Part shown: positions 54,323 through 63,665 of the stretch, piece after piece
Layout: every line of letters starts with the position of its first letter
How positions within the stretch are numbered: position 1 is the stretch's first letter
Origin: Lysobacteraceae bacterium NML91-0213
GTDB lineage: Bacteria > Pseudomonadota > Gammaproteobacteria > Xanthomonadales > Xanthomonadaceae
NCBI GenBank assembly: GCA_002798175.1
Contig: NWQL01000003.1
Location: 62,001-126,000, forward strand
Direction: 5' to 3'
DNA length: 64,000 nt
Notes under the pieces: generated by a model
Seen by the model: the letters and a program-made list of their open reading frames with translations, nothing else
The model's database searches: none
Told to the model about the DNA's origin: nothing
Translations under genes and position numbers: made by a program

Positions 54323-55453
54323 CTACGCGGGCTGGGGCGCCGTGCCCAACAGCCGGTCGGCCTGCGTGCGCCAGTCCCCGAGGCGGTCGAGCACGCCGGT
54401 GCGGCGCAGGTAATCCTCGTCGACGCCGACGCGCGCCACCAGCGAAGTGGCCACGTGCACCGCACCGGTCACCCAGAAGCTGCGGGTGCCGGCACGCGCG
54501 GGTGCGCGCTGGAAGGCGACCGCCTCGATGATCGGCATCGGCAGGCCCCACAGGCCCAGCAGGTAGGCGCCCGCTTCCGCATGGCCGAGGGGGGCATCGC
54601 CGTCGGGGGCACCTTCGCATGCAGCGTCGGCCACGCTGCGCCCGTCATGGACGCCCGGCAGCAACAGGCCGATGTCGGCCAGCAGCGCGGCGGTGGCACC
54701 GAGCTCGGCACTCGACTCCGGCAGCAGCCGGCGCGCCAGCTGCGAGGCGAGCAGCGCTCGCTGCTGCAGTGCATGGCGGTCGACACCGGGCTGCGTGGCC
54801 TGCCCGAACACCTCGCTGGCCAGGACCAGGTTGCGCAGCGTGGCAATGCCCAGCCGGGTCACCGCCATGCGCAGATCGGTGATGCTGCGGCCCGCGGAGA
54901 AGTAGGCCGAGTTGCACAGCTGCAGCACCTTGGCCGCGATCGCCGGGTCGCCGGAGATCAGCCGTGCGATGTCGGTCGCGCTGGTGTCGTCGTCGGCCTC
55001 GAGCGCGTGCATCAGGGCCAGGTAGGTGTGCGGCGGCGAGGGCAGCTGGTCGATGCGGCCGATATGTTCGCGCAGGCGTGGATCGCCGAGCAGGTCGCGC
55101 AGTTCCTCGAGGCTGCCGATCGCCTCCAGCAGCACTTCCTCGCCCAGCGGCAGCGGCAGGAAGCGGTGGGCGAGTGACAGCACGCGTGCCGGAGGGGGTT
55201 CGCTGCTTCGGACCAGTGCGATGCGCGAGGTCTCCGGGCGCAGCGTGCGGATCTGCCCGAGCAGCGTGGCGGCCGGCATGTCCGGCAGCATCGGGGCCAC
55301 CACCACGATGTCCTGCGGCAGGTCTGCGGCCAGCGCGGTCGCGGTGGCGCCGTCGCCGACGCATTGCACGTCCCAGCTTTCATCCATGCCGCCGACGAGA
55401 TCGATCAGATCGGGCGGCAGGCTGTCTTCGCCGCCCACGAACAGGATGCGCAA
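54323..55453 (-). CDS. HDOD-domain signalling protein with degenerate receiver domain
   Basis: 376 residues if the TTG at 55453 is the start; GGGGGAG lies eight bases before it and the first codons read LRILFVGGEDS. Residues 1-115 have the fold pattern of a receiver, but the phospho-acceptor position reads VVVAPMLPDMP, Ala instead of Asp, so it is probably not phosphorylated. Residues about 120-376 are an HDOD domain (LPSPPHTYLALMHAL, IARLISGDPAIAAKVLQLCNSAYF, ITDLRMAVTRLGIATLRNLVL). HDOD proteins act in signalling and cell-cycle or motility control. Transcribed away from ppa, which lies upstream of it in the same direction. Confidence 0.85.
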   Translation of the reverse strand: MRILFVGGEDSLPPDLIDLVGGMDESWDVQCVGDGATATALAADLPQDIVVVAPMLPDMPAATLLGQIRTLRPETSRIALVRSSEPPPARVLSLAHRFLPLPLGEEVLLEAIGSLEELRDLLGDPRLREHIGRIDQLPSPPHTYLALMHALEADDDTSATDIARLISGDPAIAAKVLQLCNSAYFSAGRSITDLRMAVTRLGIATLRNLVLASEVFGQATQPGVDRHALQQRALLASQLARRLLPESSAELGATAALLADIGLLLPGVHDGRSVADAACEGAPDGDAPLGHAEAGAYLLGLWGLPMPIIEAVAFQRAPARAGTRSFWVTGAVHVATSLVARVGVDEDYLRRTGVLDRLGDWRTQADRLLGTAPQPA

Positions 55454-55576
55454 CTTCGGAACTCCCCCTGGCAACTGCGCGGGCCCGACGGACCCGCGCG
55501 TGCGAAGGATGTTAACAACGCGACGGCCCGTGCGACCCGTGCCACAAGTCAAAGTGTGACGGTGCCGCCGGAATGG

Positions 55577-56113
55577 TCAGGCCTGTTCGTTGGCGCAGGC
55601 GCTGATCGCGTCCTCGAGGATCTTCTTCGCCTCGGCGGCATTGCCCCAGCCGTCGACCTTGACCCACTTGCCCTTCTCGAGGTCCTTGTAATGCTCGAAG
55701 AAGTGGCCGATGCGCTCCAGCCAGTGCGCCGACACCTTGTCGAGGTCGTCGACATGCGCATAGCCGGCGAACACCTTCTCCACCGGCACGGCGAGAATCT
55801 TCTCGTCATTGCCGGCCTCGTCGGACATCTTCAGCACCCCCACCGGGCGGCAGCGGATCACCGAACCCGGCACCAGCGGCAGCGGCAGGATCACCAGCAC
55901 GTCGGCCGGGTCGCCATCGCCGCAGATGGTGTTGGGCACGTAACCGTAGTTGCAGGGGTAACGCATCGGGGTGGACAGCACGCGGTCGACGAAGATCGCC
56001 CCGCTGGCCTTGTCCACCTCGTACTTCACCGGCTCCGCGTCCTTGGGGATCTCGATGATGACGTTGATCTCGTGCGGCGGATTCTTGCCGGTGCTGACGC
56101 GGTCCAGGCCCAT
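55577..56113 (-). CDS. ppa: Inorganic pyrophosphatase (soluble, family I)
   Basis: 178 residues, the usual bacterial length. The family signature is present: NVIIEIPKDAEPVKYEVDK, RYPCNYGYVPNT and GDGDPADVLVI with the metal-binding aspartates, then the DDLDKVSAHWLERIGHFFEHYKDLEKGKW end. It hydrolyses pyrophosphate in the cytoplasm. The start ATG at 56113 is supported by length. A membrane pyrophosphatase gene lies 2.8 kb away at 58889, so two PPi-consuming enzymes are neighbours. Confidence 0.96.
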   Translation of the reverse strand: MGLDRVSTGKNPPHEINVIIEIPKDAEPVKYEVDKASGAIFVDRVLSTPMRYPCNYGYVPNTICGDGDPADVLVILPLPLVPGSVIRCRPVGVLKMSDEAGNDEKILAVPVEKVFAGYAHVDDLDKVSAHWLERIGHFFEHYKDLEKGKWVKVDGWGNAAEAKKILEDAISACANEQA

Positions 56114-56270
56114 GTATCGACTCCGATGGCGGACGTGGCGGTGGCGCCACGTCGAAAAGGGGAAACCGCGCATTCTACGCCGCCCGCTGTTGCGCCGCAG
56201 CACGGCCTCGGGTCGACCCCAGCGTGGGGTACGCCCCAGCTTGGCCGGTCCCGTACTGCCGCGTATCCAT

Positions 56271-57842
56271 ATGCACCACGCCCCCGATGCACGGACCTTT
56301 GACATGACCCAGCTCGATGCCGCCAGCCCCGCCGCCCTGCAGCCCACGCAGGGGTACTGGGATGGCCAGCAGGCGCAGGACGCCAGCCAGAACCGTTTCA
56401 ACGAGGCTCCGCTCCGCTCGACCGACGCACCCGCCCAGGTGGCCGACCGCGCGGTCAACGTCGCCGACAACGCGATCGCGATCCAGGGCAACGACCGCGG
56501 CACCAGCCTGCCGGGCCTGCAGACCCCCGATGGCAAGCGCATCACCAATTCCCAGCTGCACGTGGGCGAGCAGGCCAGCGTGACCCGCGAGCAGACCGTC
56601 GCCGATTACGGCATCACCAGCGACCAGGTGGTGTTCACCACGACCACCGGCGCAGGCGACGACGACGTGCGCATCAGCCAGCGCGACGACGGCACCCTCG
56701 ACGTCGAGGTCAATGGCGAGTCCTATGCGGTGCGCCTGACCGAGCGCCAGGAACTGACGCTGCGCACCGGTGGCGGCAACGACACCATCACCGCCGCCCC
56801 CAACGTCACCGTCAACCTGGTGATCGACGCCGGTGCCGGCGACGACATCATCCGCACCGGGATGGGCGACGACCGCATCTTCGGCGGCGACGGCAACGAC
56901 ACCATCGAGACCATCGGTGGCCGCAACGACATCGATGGCGGCAATGGCGACGACATCCTGATCGGTGGCGACGGCGACAACATCATCTTCGGTGGTGCCG
57001 GCAATGACGTGATCCGCGCCGGCAGCGGCTTCAACTTCATCGAGGGCGGCCTGGGCAACGACGAGATCTTCGGTGGCGCCGGCCAGAACATCCTGTCCGG
57101 TGGCCGTGGCGACGACGTCATCCATGTCGACGCCGCCGGTCGCAGCTCGGCCTATGCGGGTCTCGGCAACGACACCATAAACGGCGCCGGGGCCAACGAC
57201 CTGGTCTACACCGAGGTCGGCGACCTGGTGAACGCCGCCACCGGCGCGCGCCCGACCGTGGTCAATGTCGAAATCGATACCAGCGCCGGGCAGACCATCG
57301 CGGTGACCGGCTCCGAGCAGTTCCGCCAGCGGGTGGAATCCGAGCTGGACTTCCTGCGCAGCTCGGCGGCGGGCACCCAGATGCTGTCCGAGCTTGATGC
57401 CGCGGTCGAGAACAAGGGCAACCGGGTGACCATCCAGGAGCTGGCCAACGAGCAGAACGGCTATGCCCAGACCTTTGGACGGGGTGGGGCGGAGATCGTC
57501 AACGGCCGTCCCGGCGTGGGTGGCAACGTGACGATCGGCTACAACCCATCCTTCCACATGGATGCGTTCCCGGCCCCCACCGTGGTGCTCTATCACGAGA
57601 TGTCGCACGCCTATAACGGCGTCAACGGCACCTTCCAGCCGGGCACCTACACCGGCTCCGGCCCCGACCGCGGCATCCGCAACGCCGAGCGCCAGGCGGT
57701 CGGCCTCGAGACCTCCGCTCCCGCCTTCGATTTCGATGGCGATCCCAGCACCCCGCCCACCACCCACAACCCGATCCACCTGACCGAGAACGGCCTGCGC
57801 CGCGAGCTTGGCATGCCGGATCGTCCGAGTTACCGCCTGTAG
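56271..57842 (+). CDS. RTX-repeat protein with C-terminal M91 (NleD/HopH1-like) zinc metallopeptidase
   Basis: 523 residues from ATG 56271; ATG 56304 is an equally possible start. There is no N-terminal signal peptide. Residues about 1-150 are unassigned and Gln/Asp-rich. Residues about 180-310 contain at least seven RTX-type calcium-binding nonapeptides such as GGDGNDTIE, GGNGDDILI, GGAGNDVIR, GGLGNDEIF and GGRGDDVIHV. The C-terminal part holds a zinc site HEMSH (His442, Glu443, His446) in VVLYHEMSHAYNG, followed by RNAERQAVGLE, as in M91 peptidases including the type III effectors NleD and HopH1. Usually type I substrates end with RTX repeats; here the peptidase is at the end. Secretion route and target are unknown. 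Confidence 0.82.
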   Translation: MHHAPDARTFDMTQLDAASPAALQPTQGYWDGQQAQDASQNRFNEAPLRSTDAPAQVADRAVNVADNAIAIQGNDRGTSLPGLQTPDGKRITNSQLHVGEQASVTREQTVADYGITSDQVVFTTTTGAGDDDVRISQRDDGTLDVEVNGESYAVRLTERQELTLRTGGGNDTITAAPNVTVNLVIDAGAGDDIIRTGMGDDRIFGGDGNDTIETIGGRNDIDGGNGDDILIGGDGDNIIFGGAGNDVIRAGSGFNFIEGGLGNDEIFGGAGQNILSGGRGDDVIHVDAAGRSSAYAGLGNDTINGAGANDLVYTEVGDLVNAATGARPTVVNVEIDTSAGQTIAVTGSEQFRQRVESELDFLRSSAAGTQMLSELDAAVENKGNRVTIQELANEQNGYAQTFGRGGAEIVNGRPGVGGNVTIGYNPSFHMDAFPAPTVVLYHEMSHAYNGVNGTFQPGTYTGSGPDRGIRNAERQAVGLETSAPAFDFDGDPSTPPTTHNPIHLTENGLRRELGMPDRPSYRL

Positions 57843-57943
57843 GCAGGGGCGGCGGCACGCCTCTCTCCGTGCCGTTCCTTCCATGATGTCCAGGCAGGCG
57901 GTCCGCATTGGCGGGCCGCCTGTCGTACTTTAGGCTGCCCCGC

Positions 57944-58600
57944 ATGAGCACATCACCGCGTCCCGCGTTCGCCCTGGCGCTGATTGCCGCGCTGCCACTG
58001 GCCGCCTGCGCCCAGGCACCGGTCGTCCCGCCCTCAGGAACCGAATCCATGCCCGACTCCATCCAGCTGGCCACGGTGGCCGATGGCCCCGTCCGCCTTG
58101 CCGCCGGCTTTGCCTACGAGCCACGCAGCGGCACCGTGCAGGTGCGCTACCGCGTCGAGAACACCGGCACGCAGGCGGTGGCGGTGTTCGACCGTGGCCA
58201 TCGGCACGCCGCGCTCACCGGGCGCCAGCAGCCGGGCGCGGTCGGCGAGCCGACCTTCGTCGAGGAACGCCCGGGCGAGGTGACCCTGCGCCACGTCGCG
58301 CTGCCGTTGCCGGACCCGGCGCCGACCTCGCCACCGACGCCGATGGCCGCACGCCTGGAGCCCGGTGCCAGCCTGGAAGGAAACTTCGCCTATGCCCCCC
58401 CCACCGACGCCGAACCGCGCCGCGTGCGCTGGTGCCTGGGCGTGGCGCCGTTCGACGCGGATCTGTTCGACATGCGGGAAGATGTCGGCGGCGTCAGCGT
58501 CTGGCGCGCGAGCTTCGACGTGGTCGACAGCCAGCAGCAGCTGTGCACGCCGTGGTACGACGTGGCGATCGGTGCGTTCGAGGGTGAGGGCCGCGGCTGA
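57944..58600 (+). CDS. Putative lipoprotein of unknown function
   Basis: 218 residues from ATG 57944. The signal segment ALALIAALPLAAC carries a lipobox-like end, so an envelope lipoprotein is likely. I do not recognise the domain. The mature protein contains an immunoglobulin-like strand pattern (VQVRYRVENTGTQAVAVFDRG), a proline-rich stretch (PDPAPTSPPTPM) and two cysteines (VRWCLGVAPF, LCTPWYD). It follows the RTX metallopeptidase gene in the same direction at 100 bases, but independent function is possible. Confidence 0.72.
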   Translation: MSTSPRPAFALALIAALPLAACAQAPVVPPSGTESMPDSIQLATVADGPVRLAAGFAYEPRSGTVQVRYRVENTGTQAVAVFDRGHRHAALTGRQQPGAVGEPTFVEERPGEVTLRHVALPLPDPAPTSPPTPMAARLEPGASLEGNFAYAPPTDAEPRRVRWCLGVAPFDADLFDMREDVGGVSVWRASFDVVDSQQQLCTPWYDVAIGAFEGEGRG

Positions 58601-58603
58601 TTG

Positions 58604-58816
58604 ACCCTCCCCCCGCCTGCGGGAGAAGAGCCTGCACTTGAGACGCCGCTGGTCGGGAGTGCCCCGCGGGGGCGGATGAGGGGGTTCTCGCGCTTTCCCC
58701 TCACCCCGACCCCCGCTCCGCGCCCCGGCCCTCGCGTTACCGCGAGGGCGTTCATCGGCACGCGAGCCAAGGGCTCGCAGCCGTGCCTCTTCACCCCGCA
58801 AGCGGGAGAGGGGGGG
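58604..58816. repeat. Composite of palindromic intergenic repeats
   Basis: Two copies of the REP-like palindrome bracket this 213-bp stretch in inverted orientation: 58605-58630 (CCCTCCCCCCGCCTGCGGGAG) and 58786-58816 (CCCCGCAAGCGGGAGAGGG). Between them is GC-rich sequence with further small inverted repeats (CCCTCGCG/CGCGAGGG near 58730-58747; GCGAGCC/GGCTCGC near 58762-58778). The rest of the 288-base gap before hppA holds no gene. Confidence 0.6.
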
Positions 58817-58888
58817 TGGTGCCGGGCGGGAGCCGCGTCGACCCGGGCGTCGCGGACTTCCAGCGCGGCGCGTCTTCGCGCTTCGTTT

Positions 58889-60916
58889 CTAAAGAAGCGG
58901 GACCATCAGCAGTGCCACGATATTGATGATCTTGATCAGCGGGTTGATCGCCGGTCCCGCGGTGTCCTTGTAGGGGTCGCCGACGGTGTCGCCGGTCACC
59001 GCGGCCTTGTGCGCCTCGCTGCCCTTGCCACCGAAGTGGCCGTCCTCGATGTGCTTCTTGGCGTTGTCCCAGGCGCCGCCGCCGGTGGTCATCGAAATCG
59101 CCACGAACAGGCCGGTGACGATGGTGCCGATCAGCAGCCCGCCCAGTGCGCGCGGCCCCAGCAGCAGGCCGACCACGATCGGCACCGCCACCGGCAGCAG
59201 TGAGGGCAGGATCATTTCCCTGATCGCCGACTTCGTCAGCATGTCCACCGCGCGCGAGTAGTCCGGCTTGGCGGTGCCCTGCATGATCCCGGGAATGTCG
59301 CGGAACTGCCGGCGCACTTCCTCGACCACGCTGCCCGCGGCGCGGCCCACCGCTTCCATCGCCATCGCGCCGAACAGGTAGGGGATCAGGCCGCCGATCA
59401 GCAGGCCGATGATCACGTAGTGGTCGGACAGGTCGAAGGCGAACACCGTGCCCGGGCTGTTGGCCTGCAGGTTGTGGGTGTAGTCGGCGAACAGCACCAG
59501 CGCCGCCAGTGCGGCCGAGCCGATCGCATAGCCCTTGGTCACCGCCTTGGTGGTATTGCCGACGGCATCCAGCGGATCGGTGATCTCGCGCACTTCCGGC
59601 GGCAGTTCCGCCATCTCGGCGATGCCGCCGGCGTTGTCGGTGATCGGCCCGTAGGCGTCGAGCGCGACGATCATGCCCGCCATCGACAGCATCGCGGTGG
59701 CGGCGATCGCGATGCCGTACAGGCCGGCCAGCGCATGGCAGCCCCAGATCGCGAGGCAGACGGCGATCACCGGCCACGCGGTCGACTTCATCGAGATGCC
59801 GAGGCCGGCGATGATGTTGGTGCCATGCCCGGTGGTCGAGGCCTGCGCGATGTGCTGCACGGGCTTGAACTGGGTGCCGGTGTAGTACTCGGTGATCCAG
59901 ACGATCGCACCGGTGAGCACCAGGCCGATCAGCGCGCACCAGTACAGGTTGTCGGCGCCGTGGCTGTTGTCGGCCATCAGCTGCGTGGTGATCGGCCAGA
60001 ACATCGCCGCGGCGATGACGCCCGACACGATCACGCCCTTGTACAGCGCACCCATGATCGAGCCGCCGGCTTTCACCCGGACGAAGAAGGTGCCGATGAT
60101 CGAGGCGAGGATCGACGCGCCGCCCAGCACCAGCGGATACAGCACGCCGTTGCCGCCGACGGTATCGGCCATCAGGTAGCCCAGCAGCATGGTGGCGATG
60201 ACCGTGACCGCGTAGGTCTCGAACAGGTCGGCGGCCATGCCGGCGCAGTCGCCGACGTTGTCGCCGACGTTGTCGGCGATCACCGCCGGGTTGCGCGGGT
60301 CGTCCTCGGGGATGCCGGCTTCCACCTTGCCGACCAGGTCGGCGCCGACGTCGGCGCCCTTGGTGAAGATGCCGCCACCCAGGCGCGCGAAGATCGAGAT
60401 CAGCGAGCTGCCGAACGCCAGCCCCACCAGCGCATGCAGCGCCGCCTCGCCGCCGATGCCGAAGCGCGGCAGCAGCCACCAGTAACCGGCGACGCCCAGC
60501 AGGCCCAGGCCCACCACCAGCATGCCGGTGATGGCGCCACCGCGGAACGCCACGTCCATCGCCGGGCCGATGCCGCGCCGCGCCGCTTCGGCCGTGCGCA
60601 CGTTGGCGCGCACGGACACGTTCATGCCGATGTAGCCCGCCGCGCCCGACAGCACCGCGCCGAGCAGGAAGCCGACGCCGGTCGACCAGCCCAGGAAGAT
60701 GCCGATCAGCACGAACAGCACCACGCCGGCCACCGAGATCGTCAGGTACTGGCGGTTGAGGTAGGCGCGCGCGCCTTCCTGGATCGCGCCGGCGATGTCC
60801 TGCATCCGCTGGTTGCCGGCCGGCTGCCGGTTGATCCAGGCAGCGGAAACGACCCCGTAGAGGATCGCGATGACGGCGCAGGCCAGCGCCATCCACAAAC
60901 CGTGTTGCTCGAGCAT
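58889..60916 (-). CDS. hppA: K+-independent membrane-bound proton-pumping pyrophosphatase
   Basis: 675 residues with about 16 membrane helices. The catalytic sites are intact: [38 protein letters not shown] and the C-terminal [21 protein letters not shown]. The sequence [16 protein letters not shown] has lysine near position 457, equivalent to the K460 that marks potassium-independent enzymes. It uses PPi hydrolysis to pump H+ across the inner membrane. The start ATG at 60916 gives the usual N-terminus; the upstream extension of the frame is unlikely. Confidence 0.95.
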   Translation of the reverse strand: MLEQHGLWMALACAVIAILYGVVSAAWINRQPAGNQRMQDIAGAIQEGARAYLNRQYLTISVAGVVLFVLIGIFLGWSTGVGFLLGAVLSGAAGYIGMNVSVRANVRTAEAARRGIGPAMDVAFRGGAITGMLVVGLGLLGVAGYWWLLPRFGIGGEAALHALVGLAFGSSLISIFARLGGGIFTKGADVGADLVGKVEAGIPEDDPRNPAVIADNVGDNVGDCAGMAADLFETYAVTVIATMLLGYLMADTVGGNGVLYPLVLGGASILASIIGTFFVRVKAGGSIMGALYKGVIVSGVIAAAMFWPITTQLMADNSHGADNLYWCALIGLVLTGAIVWITEYYTGTQFKPVQHIAQASTTGHGTNIIAGLGISMKSTAWPVIAVCLAIWGCHALAGLYGIAIAATAMLSMAGMIVALDAYGPITDNAGGIAEMAELPPEVREITDPLDAVGNTTKAVTKGYAIGSAALAALVLFADYTHNLQANSPGTVFAFDLSDHYVIIGLLIGGLIPYLFGAMAMEAVGRAAGSVVEEVRRQFRDIPGIMQGTAKPDYSRAVDMLTKSAIREMILPSLLPVAVPIVVGLLLGPRALGGLLIGTIVTGLFVAISMTTGGGAWDNAKKHIEDGHFGGKGSEAHKAAVTGDTVGDPYKDTAGPAINPLIKIINIVALLMVPLL

Positions 60917-61113
60917 GTAACCCCTCCCAGAGTTGGAATGCCTGGGGCTGCCCGCACAGTCGAGGACAGATCCCCTTCGCACAGCGGTGATGCCGCCCGA
61001 CTATGGCACAGCCACGCGGGGCGGTGCGCGCGCCCGGACACCGGTGATGTGGAAGCACGATTCAGCGCCGCCGTGACAGCCTGTGCCCCCCCGCCCGCTG
61101 CCGAGAGCGTTCC

Positions 61114-61620
61114 ATGTCTCCCACCACCTGCCTCGCGCTCGCCCTGCTGCTGGCGATGCCCGCTGCTGCCGCGCAACAGGCCGCGGAAATCACCCGTGAG
61201 CCGGCCACCCCACAGGCCGACGGCGCTGCGCACACGCTGCGCACCATCCCGGAAGCCTGCGCGCGCATCGAAGGGGTCTTCACCGGCCAGGCCCAGCCCC
61301 CGTACCGGTTCTCGGTCAAGCAGACGTCGCCGCAATGCCAGCCACGCGCGCGGCTGGTCAATGCCGACGAGGTGAGCCCCGACGCCGCACAGGGCTGGCT
61401 CTACCACGATGAGATCCGCATCCCGAGCGCGGCCTGCAAGGGCCTGGTGGCGGTGGCCAGGATCTGGCGCAAGCCCGGCACCGACACCCTCGAGCTCGAC
61501 GCGCAGGGGCGCGCGCGCATCTATCTCGACGAGGCGCGGGCGAATGCGGAAGCCGGGCGCGTCCGCGAACCGGCGATGTATGCCGCGCAGCTGCGGGTGG
61601 AAGGCAACGGTTGCCGCTGA
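61114..61620 (+). CDS. Hypothetical secreted protein with signal peptide
   Basis: 168 residues. A clear signal peptide (LALALLLAMPAAAA, cleaved before QQ) predicts a periplasmic or secreted protein. Four cysteines are spread along the mature chain (EACARIEG, PQCQPRAR, AACKGLVA, NGCR), enough for two disulfides. I do not recognise a family; similar small Cys-containing proteins occur among Xanthomonads. It is divergent from hppA with 197 bases between the starts, and separated from rimK by 142 bases without a gene. Confidence 0.75.
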   Translation: MSPTTCLALALLLAMPAAAAQQAAEITREPATPQADGAAHTLRTIPEACARIEGVFTGQAQPPYRFSVKQTSPQCQPRARLVNADEVSPDAAQGWLYHDEIRIPSAACKGLVAVARIWRKPGTDTLELDAQGRARIYLDEARANAEAGRVREPAMYAAQLRVEGNGCR

Positions 61621-61762
61621 GGCGGGCGGCCGCCCGGGAGGGCGGGCATTGCCATGTCAGGGCAATCCGGCCACTGAACCGTGGACCCGCGGTCGCGGCG
61701 ATGGTCATCCTGCAACGCGCCGCGGTGGGATATAACGGCCGCCCGAAATCCCGGCACGGTCG

Positions 61763-62695
61763 ATGAAGCTCGCCATCCTGTCCCGCAACACGCGGCTGTA
61801 CTCGACCCGCCGCCTCGTGGAGGCCGCACGCACCCGCGGACATACCGTGCGCGTGCTCGACCCGTTGCGCTGCTACCTGCGCATCGCCTGCGACGGCTTC
61901 GCGATGCACTACAAGGGCCGGCCGATTGCCGACTTCGACGCGGTGATCCCGCGCATCGGCGCCTCGGTCACCCGCTACGGCAATACGGTGCTGCACCAGT
62001 TCGAACTGATGGGTGCCTACACGCCGAATCCGTCCGCGGCGATCGGCGCCGCGCGCGACAAGCTGCGTGCGCACCAGATCCTCGCCGCACAGGGCATCGA
62101 CCTGCCGATCACGGTGTTCGGCGACAACCCCGACGACACCCATGACCTGCTGTCGATGCTCGGATCGCCGCCGCACATCATCAAGCTCAACGAGGGCGCC
62201 CAGGGCGCGGGGGTGATGCTGACCGAGAAGCCCTCGGCATCGCGCAGCGTGATCGAGACCCTGCGCGGCCTGCATGCGACCTTCCTGGTGCAGGAGTTCA
62301 TCGGCGAGGCGGCCGGCTGCGACCTGCGCTGCTTCGTGGTCGGCGATCGCGTGGTCGCGGCGATGCGGCGCGAGGCCCCGATCGGCGATTTCCGCTCCAA
62401 CCTGCACCGTGGCGGCACCGGCACCGCCGACACCGCGTCGGCTGACGAGCAGGCGCTGGCGGTGCGGGCTGCACAGGGGCTGGGCCTGCGCGTGGCCGGA
62501 GTGGACCTCATCCGTTCGGCACGCGGCCCGCTGGTGCTGGAGGTGAATGCCTCCCCGGGCCTCGAGGGCATCGAGGGAGCCACCGGCATCGACGTGGCCG
62601 GCCTGGTGGTCGATCACGTGGCCCTGCACGCGGCTGCGCGCCCGTCGCGGGTCCCACGCAGGCGCCGTCGTAACACCGGTGTACCAACGGATTAA
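61763..62695 (+). CDS. rimK: RimK-family ATP-grasp glutamate ligase
   Basis: 310 residues. The RimK start [22 protein letters not shown], the [21 protein letters not shown] block and the ATP-grasp core ([65 protein letters not shown]) are all present. E. coli RimK adds glutamates to the C-terminus of ribosomal protein S6. The C-terminus here ends in an arginine-rich tail ([10 protein letters not shown]). The start is ATG 61763. Confidence 0.93.
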   Translation: MKLAILSRNTRLYSTRRLVEAARTRGHTVRVLDPLRCYLRIACDGFAMHYKGRPIADFDAVIPRIGASVTRYGNTVLHQFELMGAYTPNPSAAIGAARDKLRAHQILAAQGIDLPITVFGDNPDDTHDLLSMLGSPPHIIKLNEGAQGAGVMLTEKPSASRSVIETLRGLHATFLVQEFIGEAAGCDLRCFVVGDRVVAAMRREAPIGDFRSNLHRGGTGTADTASADEQALAVRAAQGLGLRVAGVDLIRSARGPLVLEVNASPGLEGIEGATGIDVAGLVVDHVALHAAARPSRVPRRRRRNTGVPTD

Positions 62696-62699
62696 CCGG

Positions 62700-62825
62700 G
62701 ATGTAACCGGGGCTGCCGTAATGTTCGCCGCACATGGTCGGCAGCCGGGCAACCGGTCAAGGCGATGGTCATCGGGGCGGTAACCCTTTCGACCCAGGCG
62801 GTGTTCCCCCGCCTGGGTCTTTTTG
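62700..62825 (+). ncRNA. Candidate structured small RNA or leader upstream of the two-component system
   Basis: A 126-base non-coding stretch with strong fold potential: ACCGG (62706-62710) with CCGGT (62753-62757) encloses GGCTGCCG (62711-62718) with CGGCAGCC (62739-62746). It ends in a perfect terminator (62792-62825). It could be the rimK 3' end or an independent sRNA; no promoter was proven. Confidence 0.4.
62792..62825 (+). terminator. Rho-independent terminator before the two-component system
   Basis: ACCCAGGCGG (62792-62801) and CCGCCTGGGT (62809-62818) form a perfect 10-bp stem with a 7-base loop, followed by CTTTTTG. It lies 97 bases after the rimK stop. The 156 bases from here to the regulator gene show no gene. 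Confidence 0.88.
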
Positions 62826-62981
62826 TGCCCTTCCGAGGGGCGCAGGTGGGCCGCGGCCAGCGGCCGGCCCGTGTGCCAGAATCGGCTCCGCGTGCCGCGA
62901 CTGCGGTCGTGGCTGCAGCCGTTCACGGCACCGCGTTGACCTGCAGCCCAGTATGTCCGCCCCTCAACACAACGGTCCCCC

Positions 62982-63665
62982 ATGCGCATACTCGTGATCG
63001 AAGACAACCAGGACATCGCCGCCAACCTGGGCGACTACCTGGAGGATCGTGGCCATACCGTCGACTTCGCCGCCGATGGCGTGACCGGCCTGCACCTGGC
63101 GGTGGTGCACGACTTCGATGCGATCGTGCTCGACCTCAACCTGCCCGGCATGGATGGCCTCGAGGTCTGCCGCAAGCTGCGCAACGACGCGCGCAAGCAG
63201 ACCCCGGTGCTGATGCTCACCGCGCGCGATTCGCTCGACAACAAGCTCGCCGGCTTCGACTCCGGGGCCGACGACTACCTGGTGAAGCCGTTCGCGCTGC
63301 AGGAGGTCGAGGTCCGCCTCAACGCACTGTCGCGTCGCGGCCGCGGCGTGCAGACCCGGGTGCTGGAAGTGGGCGAGATCGAATACAACCTCGACACCCT
63401 CGAGGTGCGCCGGCAGGGCAAGCTGCTCCAGCTCAATCCGACCGCGCTCAAGATCCTGCAGGCACTGATGGAAGCCTCGCCGGCGGTGGTGACCCGCCAG
63501 GATCTGGAGACCCGCGTGTGGGGCGAGGAGCTGCCCGATTCCGATTCGCTGCGCGTGCATATCCACGGGCTGCGCGCGGTGATCGACAAGCCGTTCGACA
63601 CCCCGTACATCCAGACCCGCCACGGCATCGGCTATCGGATCGCCGCGCCCGATGGCGGCAGCTGA
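62982..63665 (+). CDS. OmpR/PhoB-family response regulator
   Basis: 227 residues. Receiver domain with VIEDNQD, phospho-acceptor Asp51 in IVLDLNLPGMDG and the conserved lysine in DDYLVKPF. The C-terminal winged helix (LNPTALKILQALMEASPAVVTRQDLETRVWG, SLRVHIHGLRAVIDKPF, YIQTRHGIGYRI) is of the OmpR type. Similar to the PhoP/ColR group of Xanthomonads; I do not assign a name. It overlaps the sensor kinase gene by 14 bases, so they form one operon. Confidence 0.93.
   Translation: MRILVIEDNQDIAANLGDYLEDRGHTVDFAADGVTGLHLAVVHDFDAIVLDLNLPGMDGLEVCRKLRNDARKQTPVLMLTARDSLDNKLAGFDSGADDYLVKPFALQEVEVRLNALSRRGRGVQTRVLEVGEIEYNLDTLEVRRQGKLLQLNPTALKILQALMEASPAVVTRQDLETRVWGEELPDSDSLRVHIHGLRAVIDKPFDTPYIQTRHGIGYRIAAPDGGS

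Noticed and set aside
58791..61058. A 755-codon minus-strand frame overlapping hppA in another register
   Set aside because: Same strand but different frame from hppA; Arg/Gly-rich shadow without membrane segments.
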